Part shown: piece by piece, positions 56,910-64,000 of the stretch
How the letters are laid out: each line of letters begins with the position of its first letter
Numbering within the stretch: position 1 is the stretch's first letter
Assembly: GCA_009842325.1 (NCBI GenBank)
Contig: VYFQ01000002.1
Coordinates: 62,001-126,000, forward strand
Source: Acidimicrobiaceae bacterium
Lineage (GTDB): Bacteria; Actinomycetota; Acidimicrobiia; Acidimicrobiales; Aldehydirespiratoraceae
Direction of reading: 5' to 3'
Length of the DNA stretch: 64,000 bases
The notes under the pieces: model-generated
What the model was told of the DNA's origin: nothing
The model's input: the letters and a program-made list of their open reading frames with translations, nothing else
Database searches by the model: none
Made by a program: the position numbers and the translations under genes

Positions 56910-59480
56910 TCAGTCCGCGGCTATCGCTTCGAGGACGTTCATGCGGCCCGCCCGGTAGGACGGGAACACCGCCGCCAGCAGCCCGAAGACCACGGCCACA
57001 AGAACGAGCCCGACCATCTGGATGCCGGGCACCGATACCCGGTCTATGATCTCGTCAGGGATCGCCACCGAGAGGGCCACCCCGAAGGCAAGCCCGAGCG
57101 CCACCCCGATGATGGCGCCGTAGAGGGCGACGGTGGCCGCCTCCCAGCGGATCACCCGCCGCAGCTGGCGCCTGGTCATGCCCACCGCCCGCAGCAGCCC
57201 TATCTCGTGGGTCCGCTCGAACACTGACAGCGTGAGAGTGTTGACGATCCCCACCAGAGCCACCACCAGCGCGAACAGCAGGAACACGTTGACCAGCGCC
57301 AGCACCGTATTCAGGTTCGACTCCGCGTTCTCCTGGAACTGCTGGCGGTCCTCCAGGCTCGCCTGGGGATAGTCGCTGAGCACCTGTTCGAGCAGGGCCC
57401 GCGTCGATTCCGGCTCGGCTCCGGCCCCCTTGACAGCTACCCATTGCTCGAAGGCGTCGGCCGCGACTGCCTGCTGGTACAGGGACTCGTCGATCAGCCA
57501 GTCGTCCCAGAAGGGCGGCTGGGTCTCGGTAAAGACCGCTCCGACCGTGACTGTGAGAGTCTCGCCGCTGACCAGCACGAGCTCGACCGGGTCTCCGACC
57601 GACAGGCCCCATTCCTCGGCCGCGTCGCGGTTGACGAGCAGCGCGGAGGCCGGGTCGAGGGCGTTGAGGGAGCCCTCGGTAACGCCGAGGTTGGCGACCT
57701 GGTCGATGACGGCCAGGTCGGTCACGGTGATCTCGGTCTGCAAGATCTGGTCCGGGGCGACGGGGCTGAAGATCTGCACGAGATCCTCGTCCAGCCCGAC
57801 CACGGTCCCGGCTCCCGCCGCCCGGAGGTCTTCGGCCAGGGTCTTGGGCACTCCCGAGATCGTCTGGGCGCTGATGATGTAGTCGGCTCTCACCGCGCTG
57901 CGGAGGCTGTCGGAGAAGGTGTCCTTGAGCGACTGCCCGACCACCAGCACCATGGCCACCAGCGCCAGGCCGATCGTCAGCGCCACCGCGGTGGCCGCTG
58001 TCCGGCGGGGGCTGCGGGCCGCGTTGTCGCGGGCCAGCCGACCCGGAGTGCGCAGGATCCGCGGCAGGGGCCGGGCCAGTGCCGAAACGACGGGACCGGC
58101 GATCAGCGGGCTGAGCACCGCCACCGCCACGAACACCACTGCGGCCCCCGCGCCCAGCGACACGAGCTGGGCGGTGGTCGAGCCGAAGTCGGCGAACAGC
58201 CCTCTGCCGGTGAGGACGAGCCCGACGACGGCCAGAGCGGCGCCCAGGACCGGCCGCCAGAGGCGGAGATGCCCGCCGTCGTCTCCGGTGCTCTCCTGCA
58301 GTCCGGCCACCGGCGACACTCTCGACGCCTTGACTGCGGGGACCAAAGATGCGATCACGGTGAAGCCGACCCCCACCGCGAACGCCCAGGCGACGGTGCG
58401 CAGGCGCAGCGGCATCGGACCGTCGGGCAGGGAGGCGCCGAAGGCGTCGAACAGCGCCCCCAGCCCGAGGGCGCCGAGCATGCCCAGCCCGATGCCCGCA
58501 GCCGAGGCGGCCACGCCGATCACCAGCGACTCGATCAGCACCGAGCGGCGCACCTGGCGGGGGGTCGCTCCCAGCGCCCGCAGCAGCGACAGCTCGCGCA
58601 CCCGCTGACCGAGCACGATGTTGAAGGTGTTGGAGATGATGAACGTGCTGACGAACAGCACCACGAAGGCGAATGTCAGCAGGATCGTCTGCAGCGGTCC
58701 GATGAAGAACTCGAAGAAGTCGCCGAACTCCTCGGCGGCTTCCTCGGAACTGATCACCTCGGTTCCGGTGGGCAGGGCCGCCTCGATGCGGTTGCGGACC
58801 TCGTCGAGGTCGGCGCCGGGCACGGCCCGCAGGTCGATCTCGTTGAACAGGCCCTCGTAGCCGAGCACCTCCTGGGCGGTGGCGGTGTCGAATACCGAGA
58901 ACACCACCCCGGCGCCGGCGTCTTCGGGGAACCCGAACTGCATGGTGCCGGTGAGGGTGAAGGTGCGGGGACCGGTCGGGGTGATCACCTGGTAGTCGCC
59001 GCCCAGCTCGAAGTCGTAGTCGGCGAACGTCCCGGCGCCGATGGCGAACTCCGAGCTCCCCTGGGGCCATTGACCGGCGATCAGGAAGTACTGCGAGAGC
59101 GACTCGTCCTCGGTCCAGTTCACGCCCGCGATGGGCCCGCCGAGGGTGGACACGGCTTCGCCGGTGCCGTCCACGGGGATGACCCCGTCCACGAAGAAGC
59201 GGCCCTCGGCGACCTCCACACCGTCGATGGCCCGGATGCCGTCGACGAGGCTGTCGGGAACGGGCGGAGCGTTGGCGATCTCACCGAATCCGAGCTCGCC
59301 TCGCACGGTGAAGTCCTTGCCCGTGTTGATGTCCACGCCGATCTCGTCGAAGGTGGACCGCAGCGAGTCGGCGGTCACGAAGGCGGCCACCACGAAGGTC
59401 ACGCCCAGCACGATGGTCCCCGCGGTCAGCGCGAAGCGGATCTTGTGGGCCAGAAGCGACTTGAGGGCCAGTCGGAGCAT
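56910..59480 (-). CDS. MacB/FtsX-type ABC permease 2
   Basis: 856-residue permease with the same layout as permease 1: N-terminal helix (IRFALTAGTIVLGVTFVVAAF), extracytoplasmic domain (about 45-260), an internal FtsX core (FIISNTFNIVLGQRVRELSLL, GATPRQVRRSV) and a C-terminal core (LTLSVFERTHEIGLLRAVG). Ends RMNVLEAIAAD. Diverged from permease 1, so the pair may form a heterodimer with the ATPase. 40 nt downstream of the ATPase gene. Confidence 0.9.
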   Translation of the reverse strand: MLRLALKSLLAHKIRFALTAGTIVLGVTFVVAAFVTADSLRSTFDEIGVDINTGKDFTVRGELGFGEIANAPPVPDSLVDGIRAIDGVEVAEGRFFVDGVIPVDGTGEAVSTLGGPIAGVNWTEDESLSQYFLIAGQWPQGSSEFAIGAGTFADYDFELGGDYQVITPTGPRTFTLTGTMQFGFPEDAGAGVVFSVFDTATAQEVLGYEGLFNEIDLRAVPGADLDEVRNRIEAALPTGTEVISSEEAAEEFGDFFEFFIGPLQTILLTFAFVVLFVSTFIISNTFNIVLGQRVRELSLLRALGATPRQVRRSVLIESLVIGVAASAAGIGLGMLGALGLGALFDAFGASLPDGPMPLRLRTVAWAFAVGVGFTVIASLVPAVKASRVSPVAGLQESTGDDGGHLRLWRPVLGAALAVVGLVLTGRGLFADFGSTTAQLVSLGAGAAVVFVAVAVLSPLIAGPVVSALARPLPRILRTPGRLARDNAARSPRRTAATAVALTIGLALVAMVLVVGQSLKDTFSDSLRSAVRADYIISAQTISGVPKTLAEDLRAAGAGTVVGLDEDLVQIFSPVAPDQILQTEITVTDLAVIDQVANLGVTEGSLNALDPASALLVNRDAAEEWGLSVGDPVELVLVSGETLTVTVGAVFTETQPPFWDDWLIDESLYQQAVAADAFEQWVAVKGAGAEPESTRALLEQVLSDYPQASLEDRQQFQENAESNLNTVLALVNVFLLFALVVALVGIVNTLTLSVFERTHEIGLLRAVGMTRRQLRRVIRWEAATVALYGAIIGVALGLAFGVALSVAIPDEIIDRVSVPGIQMVGLVLVAVVFGLLAAVFPSYRAGRMNVLEAIAAD

Positions 59481-59520
59481 GTGGGGGTCTGCGGGGTGTG
59501 AGAGGTTGTAGGGGCCGGGC

Positions 59521-60270
59521 TCAGGCGCCGAGCTGGGTCATGTGGTCCCGGATTGCCTGGGGTGTCGGGTCGGTCAGCTCATCCACGATCTTGCCGTCCA
59601 CTAGGAACACCACCCGGTCGGCGTAGGAGGCGGCCACCGGGTCGTGGGTGACCATCACGATCGTCTGGCCCATCTGGTCGACTGCGCTCCGCATGAAGCC
59701 GAGGATCTCGGCCGCGGTGTTGGAGTCGACGTTGCCCGTGGGCTCGTCGGCGAAGATGATCTGGGGCTTGCTGGCCAGGGCCCGGGCCACCGCCACCCGC
59801 TGCTGCTGGCCTCCGGACAGCTCGTTGGGCCGGTGCTTGACCCGGTCCGACAGCCCGGTGGCGTCGACTACCTCGTCGACCCAGACCTCGTCGCCCTTCT
59901 CGCCGGCGAGGTCCATGGGGAGGGTGATGTTCTCGATGGCGGTGAGGGTGGGCACCAGGTTGTAGGCCTGGAACACGAAGCCCACGCTGTCGCGGCGCAG
60001 CAGGGTGAGATCCTTCTCCGAGAGCGTCGTGAGGTCGGTGTCGCCGATGATCACCTGGCCGGATGTGACGGTGTCGAGCCCGGCCATGCAGTGCATCAGG
60101 GTGGACTTGCCCGACCCTGACGGGCCCATGATGGCGGTGAAGCGGCCCTGCTCGAAGTCGACGTCGATGGCGTCGAGCGCTCGCACCTCGGTGTCGCCGG
60201 AGCCGTAGATCTTGGAGGCGGCCACCGCCCGGGCAGCTGTGGCCAGTGCTTGTGCGGGGGAGGAAGTCAC
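59521..60270 (-). CDS. MacB/LolD-type ABC ATPase
   Basis: 249-residue ATPase for the FtsX-type permeases. Walker A MGPSGSGKST (about 47-56), Q-loop FVFQAYNLVPTLTAIENI, signature LSGGQQQRVAVARAL, Walker B IIFADEPTGNVDSNT (the PTGNLDS-type hallmark of MacB/LolD/FtsE) and H-loop VTHDPVAASYADR. GTG at 60270 is preferred because AGGAG lies just upstream; the longer frame adds an atypical N-terminus. First gene of the exporter locus. Confidence 0.93.
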   Translation of the reverse strand: MTSSPAQALATAARAVAASKIYGSGDTEVRALDAIDVDFEQGRFTAIMGPSGSGKSTLMHCMAGLDTVTSGQVIIGDTDLTTLSEKDLTLLRRDSVGFVFQAYNLVPTLTAIENITLPMDLAGEKGDEVWVDEVVDATGLSDRVKHRPNELSGGQQQRVAVARALASKPQIIFADEPTGNVDSNTAAEILGFMRSAVDQMGQTIVMVTHDPVAASYADRVVFLVDGKIVDELTDPTPQAIRDHMTQLGA

Positions 60271-60376
60271 AGGTTCTCCTAGGAGCGGTTGTGAAGGCTC
60301 AAGCGGGACTCTACGAGCGCCCCGAACCTCCCCAACCAGGGACATCCCTTACTTTGCCCTGAGCTCCCAGGAGCTT

Positions 60377-61522
60377 TCAGGGTGCGCCGTGGGCTGCCTG
60401 CTCGATGGCTTCCTTGAGCTGGGCCAGGAAGCGGCCGCTGGCGCCGCCGTCGATGACGCGGTGGTCGAACGTGGCCGACACCGTGATGGTCGGCACCTCG
60501 ACTGGGTCGCCGCCTACTAGGCGTACCACCGGCCGGGCCATGCCGAAGGCGGCGATCATGCTGGTGCCCACGGGCAGCATCGGTGTGCCGGCCAGCACCC
60601 CGAGGGCACCCACGTTGTTGACGGTGGCGGTGGCCCCGGTCAGTTCGTGGGGCGCGGCTGTGCGGTCTCGGGCTGCGGCGGCGAGGCGCAGGACCTCGGC
60701 CGACAGCTCGGCCACCGAGAGCGCGTCGGCATCCCGCACCACCGGAACCATCAGGCCGTCACTCGTGTCGACGGCCACGCCGATGTCGTAGCGGTCGAAG
60801 TACTCGATCCCGTCTCCGTCGAGCCTGGCGTTCATGACGGGATGGTCCCGCAGCACCGGCACCAGCAGCGCCACCAGCAGAGCGTCGAGCGGCACTCGCG
60901 AGCCGGTCTCGGTAGCTGCAGCTGCCCGCGCTGCCAGTAGCCCGCGGGCGTCGGCGTCCACCATCGACGTGAACTGCGGGATCTGCATTGACTCAGTCAT
61001 ATGCCGGGCAATGGAGCGTCGGGTGGCCGACAACCGCTCCCGCCGACCGGCCGCCGGGGCCGGCGCGGCTGCTGCTTCGACGTCGGCGACGGTGATCGAG
61101 CCGCCCGGCCCGGTGCCGGCCACGGTGGCCAGGTCGATGCCCCGCTCCCGGGCCAGTTTCCGAGCCTTGGGCAGGGCCTTGACAGAGTCGGACGGGGCTG
61201 GTTGGGGTGCGGCCGTCTGACGCGGGATCGAAGCCGCGGCGGCTACAGGCTCTGACTCGGGCTCGTCCGCGGGGACGTCCTCGCCCGGCTCTCCGACCAC
61301 GATGAGCGTCTCGCCCACCTCGATGACATCGCCGGGATCTCCCCCCAGGGCCAGCACCGTGCCCCGGTAGGGGGTGGTCATCTCCACCACTGACTTGTCG
61401 GTCTCGACCGAGCAGATGGGCTGGTCGAGCTCGACGGTGTCGCCTACCTCGACGAGCCATTCCACGATTTCGCCCTCCACCATGGTGTCGCCCACCGCGG
61501 GGAGCTTGAAGATGCGCGCCAT
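60377..61522 (-). CDS. 2-oxoacid dehydrogenase E2 (dihydrolipoamide acyltransferase)
   Basis: 381-residue E2. One N-terminal lipoyl domain with VETDKSVVEM (lipoyl-lysine K44 region), Ala/Pro linker, a peripheral subunit-binding domain (SVKALPKARKLARERGIDLATVAGTGPGG) and a C-terminal catalytic domain ending TVSATFDHRVIDGGASGRFL with the catalytic His and Asp. Works with the fused E1 one nucleotide upstream on branched-chain or pyruvate-type 2-oxoacids. No E3 gene adjacent. Confidence 0.93.
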   Translation of the reverse strand: MARIFKLPAVGDTMVEGEIVEWLVEVGDTVELDQPICSVETDKSVVEMTTPYRGTVLALGGDPGDVIEVGETLIVVGEPGEDVPADEPESEPVAAAASIPRQTAAPQPAPSDSVKALPKARKLARERGIDLATVAGTGPGGSITVADVEAAAAPAPAAGRRERLSATRRSIARHMTESMQIPQFTSMVDADARGLLAARAAAATETGSRVPLDALLVALLVPVLRDHPVMNARLDGDGIEYFDRYDIGVAVDTSDGLMVPVVRDADALSVAELSAEVLRLAAAARDRTAAPHELTGATATVNNVGALGVLAGTPMLPVGTSMIAAFGMARPVVRLVGGDPVEVPTITVSATFDHRVIDGGASGRFLAQLKEAIEQAAHGAP

Positions 61523-61523
61523 G

Positions 61524-63602
61524 TCAGCCGGCCAAGGCCCGGCGGACGCCGGCCGCGATGCGCTCCGCGGTGATCATCGAGTAACGCTCGAGCTGGGTCG
61601 GGCCCCAGTACACGTCCATGTGGGCCACCCGCACCGGTGGCGCCTCCAGTGAGTAGAGACCCTGTTCGCTGATCGCGGCCAGAACCTCCGCACCGAACCC
61701 GCTCGTCAGTTGGGCCTCGTGGGCCACCACCAGCCGCCCGGTCCGCTCCACGCTGTCCAGCACGGTCTCGCGGTCCCACGGATACAGCGTCCGCAGGTCG
61801 ATCACCTCGGCCGACACTCCCTCAGCGACCATGTTCTCGGCAGCCGCCAGCGCCTGGCGTGCCGGAGGGCCCCACGACACGACCGTCACGTCGGTGCCTT
61901 CGCGGAGCACACGGGCGCGCCCGAACGGGATCCGGTAGGGCTCGACCGGCACGTCCTGCTTAAGCCCCCGGTACAGCGAGATGGGCTCCAGGAACACCAC
62001 CGGATCGTCGCTGGCCAGCGCCGACTCCATGAGGCCCTTGGCGTCGTAGGGGTTGGAGGGATACACCACCACCAGCCCGGGCGCGTGGGTGAAGAGCGAT
62101 TCGGGTGAGTCGGTGTGGAACTCGTGGTTGTCGAGGTTGGTGCCCACCGGCAGCCGGGCCACCACCGGAGCGGTCAAGTGACCCCGGTAGCGCCACCGGA
62201 TGCGGGCCACATGGCCGATGAGCTGATCGAAGGCCGGGTACACGAAGCCCGCGAACTCGATCTCGGCCACCGGCCTCAGCCCGGCCATGGCCATGCCGAC
62301 CGCAGTGCCCATGATGCCGGTCTCGCACAGGGGAGTGTCGATCACCCGGTCGGCGCCGAAGCGCTCGTGCATGCCCTCGGTGATCCGGAACACGCCGCCC
62401 TCCACGCCGACGTCCTCGCCCAGCGTCACCAGCGACGGATCGCGCTCGAAGGCCGCGTGCAGCGTCAGCTTGAGAGCCTCGGTCATGTCGAGCCGGCGGG
62501 TCTCGCCGGTGGGCGACGGGTCTTCGGCGACGGTCCAGATCTCGTCCGGCGCCAGTGCGGCTGGGGCCTCGCGTGCGTCCTGCTGCTCGCGGTGCAACTG
62601 CTCGGCCAGGGAGGCCGGCGCCCGGGCGAACAGCTGCCGGGGCGAGTAGTGGCGCGACACCGGGGGCCGGGCTTCGAGCTGGTCGACGAACGCTTCGAGG
62701 TCGGCCGAGATCCCGGCCCTCATTTCGTCCTCCTGGCTGGTCTCCCACAGGCCCTTGTTCACCAGGAAGGCCCGCACCCGGGCGATGGGGTCCCGCTGGC
62801 GCCACTGGGACTCCTCGTCTGTAGTGCGGTACACCGGCGTGCCGTCGTACGTCGAGTGGGGGGCGAACCGGTAGGTGAGCATCTCGATGAGGGTGGGGCC
62901 TCCACCCGAGGCGGCTCGCTCCACGGCCTCGCGGGCCGCCTGGTACATGGCCAGCGGGTCCATGCCGTCGACGCGCTCGCCGCAGAACCCGTACCCGTCG
63001 GCCTTGGCGGCCAGCGTGGCCGCCGCAGTCTGCTTGTCGATGGTGGTCGACTGGGCGACCTGGTTGTTCTGGCACAGGAACACGGTGGGGGTCTTCCAAA
63101 CCCCCGCGAAGTTCATGGCCGCGTGGAAGTCGGACTCGGATGTGGCGCCGTCGCCGAACACCACCATGGCCACCGTGTCGCGTTCCTGGAGCCGCTCGGC
63201 GTAACCGAAGCCGACGGCGTGGGGCAGGTGGGTCCCGATGGTGGCGTTGAGCCTGGTCACCCGGTAGCGGTTGACGTCCCAGAGGTCGTCGTCGTCGGGC
63301 ACGCCCATCCACAGCCCGACCGTGGCCAGGGGGCTCATCCCCCGGGCCAGCCACATTCCCAACTCCCGGTAGGCAGTGAAGAGCCAGTCGGACTCGCGCA
63401 GGGCCAGCGCCGCTCCCACATGGGCCTCCTGGCCGCTCACCTGGTAGTAGGCCGGCATGCGTCCCTGGCGCTGGAGGTTGAGCAGCTTCTCGTCGGCCAT
63501 CCGGGTGGTGAGCAGCAGGCGGAACATCTCGACGAGTTTTTTGTCGTCAAGGTCGGGCGCGGGTCCTACGAGCTCGCCGGCCGGATCCAGGATCTGCCGC
63601 AT
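61524..63602 (-). CDS. 2-oxoacid dehydrogenase E1, alpha and beta subunits fused
   Basis: 692-residue thiamine-diphosphate enzyme. The alpha half (about 1-335) has GDGATSESDFHAAMNF ... FLCQNN, the GDG-NN ThDP motif, and RFAPHSTYDGTP. The beta half (about 360-690) has LGEDVGVEGGVFRIT, PLCETGIMGTAVGMAMAGLRPVAEIEF and VVAHEAQLTSGFGAEV. The two subunits are separate proteins in most branched-chain dehydrogenases, so this is a genuine fusion with a linker near 340-365. ATG 63602 is chosen for GAGGAG 7 nt upstream; GTG 63608 is possible. Confidence 0.92.
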   Translation of the reverse strand: MRQILDPAGELVGPAPDLDDKKLVEMFRLLLTTRMADEKLLNLQRQGRMPAYYQVSGQEAHVGAALALRESDWLFTAYRELGMWLARGMSPLATVGLWMGVPDDDDLWDVNRYRVTRLNATIGTHLPHAVGFGYAERLQERDTVAMVVFGDGATSESDFHAAMNFAGVWKTPTVFLCQNNQVAQSTTIDKQTAAATLAAKADGYGFCGERVDGMDPLAMYQAAREAVERAASGGGPTLIEMLTYRFAPHSTYDGTPVYRTTDEESQWRQRDPIARVRAFLVNKGLWETSQEDEMRAGISADLEAFVDQLEARPPVSRHYSPRQLFARAPASLAEQLHREQQDAREAPAALAPDEIWTVAEDPSPTGETRRLDMTEALKLTLHAAFERDPSLVTLGEDVGVEGGVFRITEGMHERFGADRVIDTPLCETGIMGTAVGMAMAGLRPVAEIEFAGFVYPAFDQLIGHVARIRWRYRGHLTAPVVARLPVGTNLDNHEFHTDSPESLFTHAPGLVVVYPSNPYDAKGLMESALASDDPVVFLEPISLYRGLKQDVPVEPYRIPFGRARVLREGTDVTVVSWGPPARQALAAAENMVAEGVSAEVIDLRTLYPWDRETVLDSVERTGRLVVAHEAQLTSGFGAEVLAAISEQGLYSLEAPPVRVAHMDVYWGPTQLERYSMITAERIAAGVRRALAG

Positions 63603-63720
63603 CCTCACACTCCTCGTGGGCCGCTGTCAGCCGTACTCTACGATAGGAAACGCTTGTGTATCACTTCCTACGCCTGTGATTCCATATCTGGGCTCTAGCG
63701 ACAGCGCGAGTTTCGATGAC

Positions 63721-63726
63721 TAGGGT
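63721..63726 (+). promoter_or_regulatory. -10 element TAGGGT, leaderless-type
   Basis: TAGGGT, 6 nt before the SDR ATG at 63733, with GCGACA 17 nt upstream as a partial -35. Confidence 0.4.
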
Positions 63727-63732
63727 GGCTTC

Positions 63733-64000
63733 ATGACCGAGAGCGACCCCACCAGCGCGACCACCGCCGACACCTTCGACGTGAACGGTCGCAGGGTGGT
63801 CGTCACCGGGGGCACGGCCGGGATCGGCTTGGCTGCGGCGGCCCACCTTGCTCGATGTGGCGCCCGGGTCGTGATCTGTGGTCGCCGGGACGAGGGCGAA
63901 GCGATCGCCGAGGGCATCGGAGCCGCCTTCGTGGCGATGGACGTCGCCGACGACTCTTCTGTCGAGCGGGCCTTCGCGATCGTGTCCGAGCGGTTCGACA
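63733..64000 (+). CDS. Short-chain dehydrogenase/reductase, 5' part (runs off window)
   Basis: First 89 codons of an SDR. The N-terminal cofactor motif VVVTGGTAGIGLAAAAHLA (TGxxxGIG) is clear, followed by RVVICGRR, whose arginines suggest NADPH, and AMDVADDSSVERAF. The catalytic YxxxK lies beyond the window. Leaderless-type TAGGGT 6 nt upstream supports this ATG. Confidence 0.85.
   Translation, partial: MTESDPTSATTADTFDVNGRRVVVTGGTAGIGLAAAAHLARCGARVVICGRRDEGEAIAEGIGAAFVAMDVADDSSVERAFAIVSERFD

Noticed and set aside
60362-60375. Short inverted repeat AGCTCC/GGAGCT after the E2 gene
   Set aside because: Only 6-bp stem with tiny loop and no U tract, so not called a terminator.

Overview
The window is a 64 kb piece of a high-GC bacterial chromosome. 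It fits Actinomycetota and most likely a free-living or host-associated Acidimicrobiia lineage. The support is GC-rich codon use, an F420-type LLM oxidoreductase, a HelD-type helicase, a giant Lhr helicase, many Rieske/PhyH oxygenases, and a recurring TAnnnT(6-8 nt)-start arrangement typical of actinobacterial leaderless mRNAs. The class-level assignment is inference.

Region 1 (1-10.2 kb) is a DNA phosphorothioation defence island. Four genes look like the single-strand phosphorothioation module SspABCD: a cysteine desulfurase (SspA), a DUF4007 protein (SspB), a 1187-residue P-loop ATPase (SspC) and a PAPS-reductase-like sulfurtransferase (SspD). sspB-C-D overlap and run on, by an ATGA junction, into a GIY-YIG nuclease and a DndB-like DGQHR protein. 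Facing them is an HNH endonuclease whose N-terminus resembles sulfur-binding (SBD) type IV restriction enzymes. No SspE was seen, so the effector set looks non-canonical. Next to the island (10.3-11.3 kb) is a patchwork of gene fragments: two short-chain dehydrogenase 3' ends, a NYN-domain 3' end and a truncated coiled-coil gene.

Region 2 (11.3-31.3 kb) is mostly housekeeping: a membrane protein, an ankyrin protein, a DUF2339 protein, an aldehyde dehydrogenase, an enoyl-CoA hydratase, and a tight seven-gene run (hemE, hemG, nucleotide cyclase, lnt-like, glycosyltransferase, methyltransferase, alpha/alpha-toroid protein). A patatin, HelD and an orphan ABC ATPase follow.

Region 3 (31.3-46.1 kb) is a catabolic island. 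A Rieske oxygenase, two amidohydrolases and a PanB-like lyase diverge from an aldo/keto reductase, an enolase-superfamily enzyme and an XRE-cupin regulator. Beyond them are a PhyH oxygenase, a two-subunit Rieske dioxygenase and an ABC importer with a fused double permease. Both arms carry the same palindrome (TTTGAT-N3-ATCAAA), suggesting one regulon for uptake and oxidation of an unknown substrate. A DtxR-type regulator follows.

Region 4 (46.1-64 kb) holds an LLM oxidoreductase, Lhr, a DegT-family enzyme with the PLP lysine replaced by His, a MacB/FtsX-type export locus, a 2-oxoacid dehydrogenase E1/E2 pair and the start of an SDR gene. In the FtsX locus, a third permease gene has been almost entirely replaced by a roughly 0.93 kb low-GC cassette with two small secreted/membrane ORFs. 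No rRNA, tRNA, CRISPR array or complete insertion sequence was recognised.
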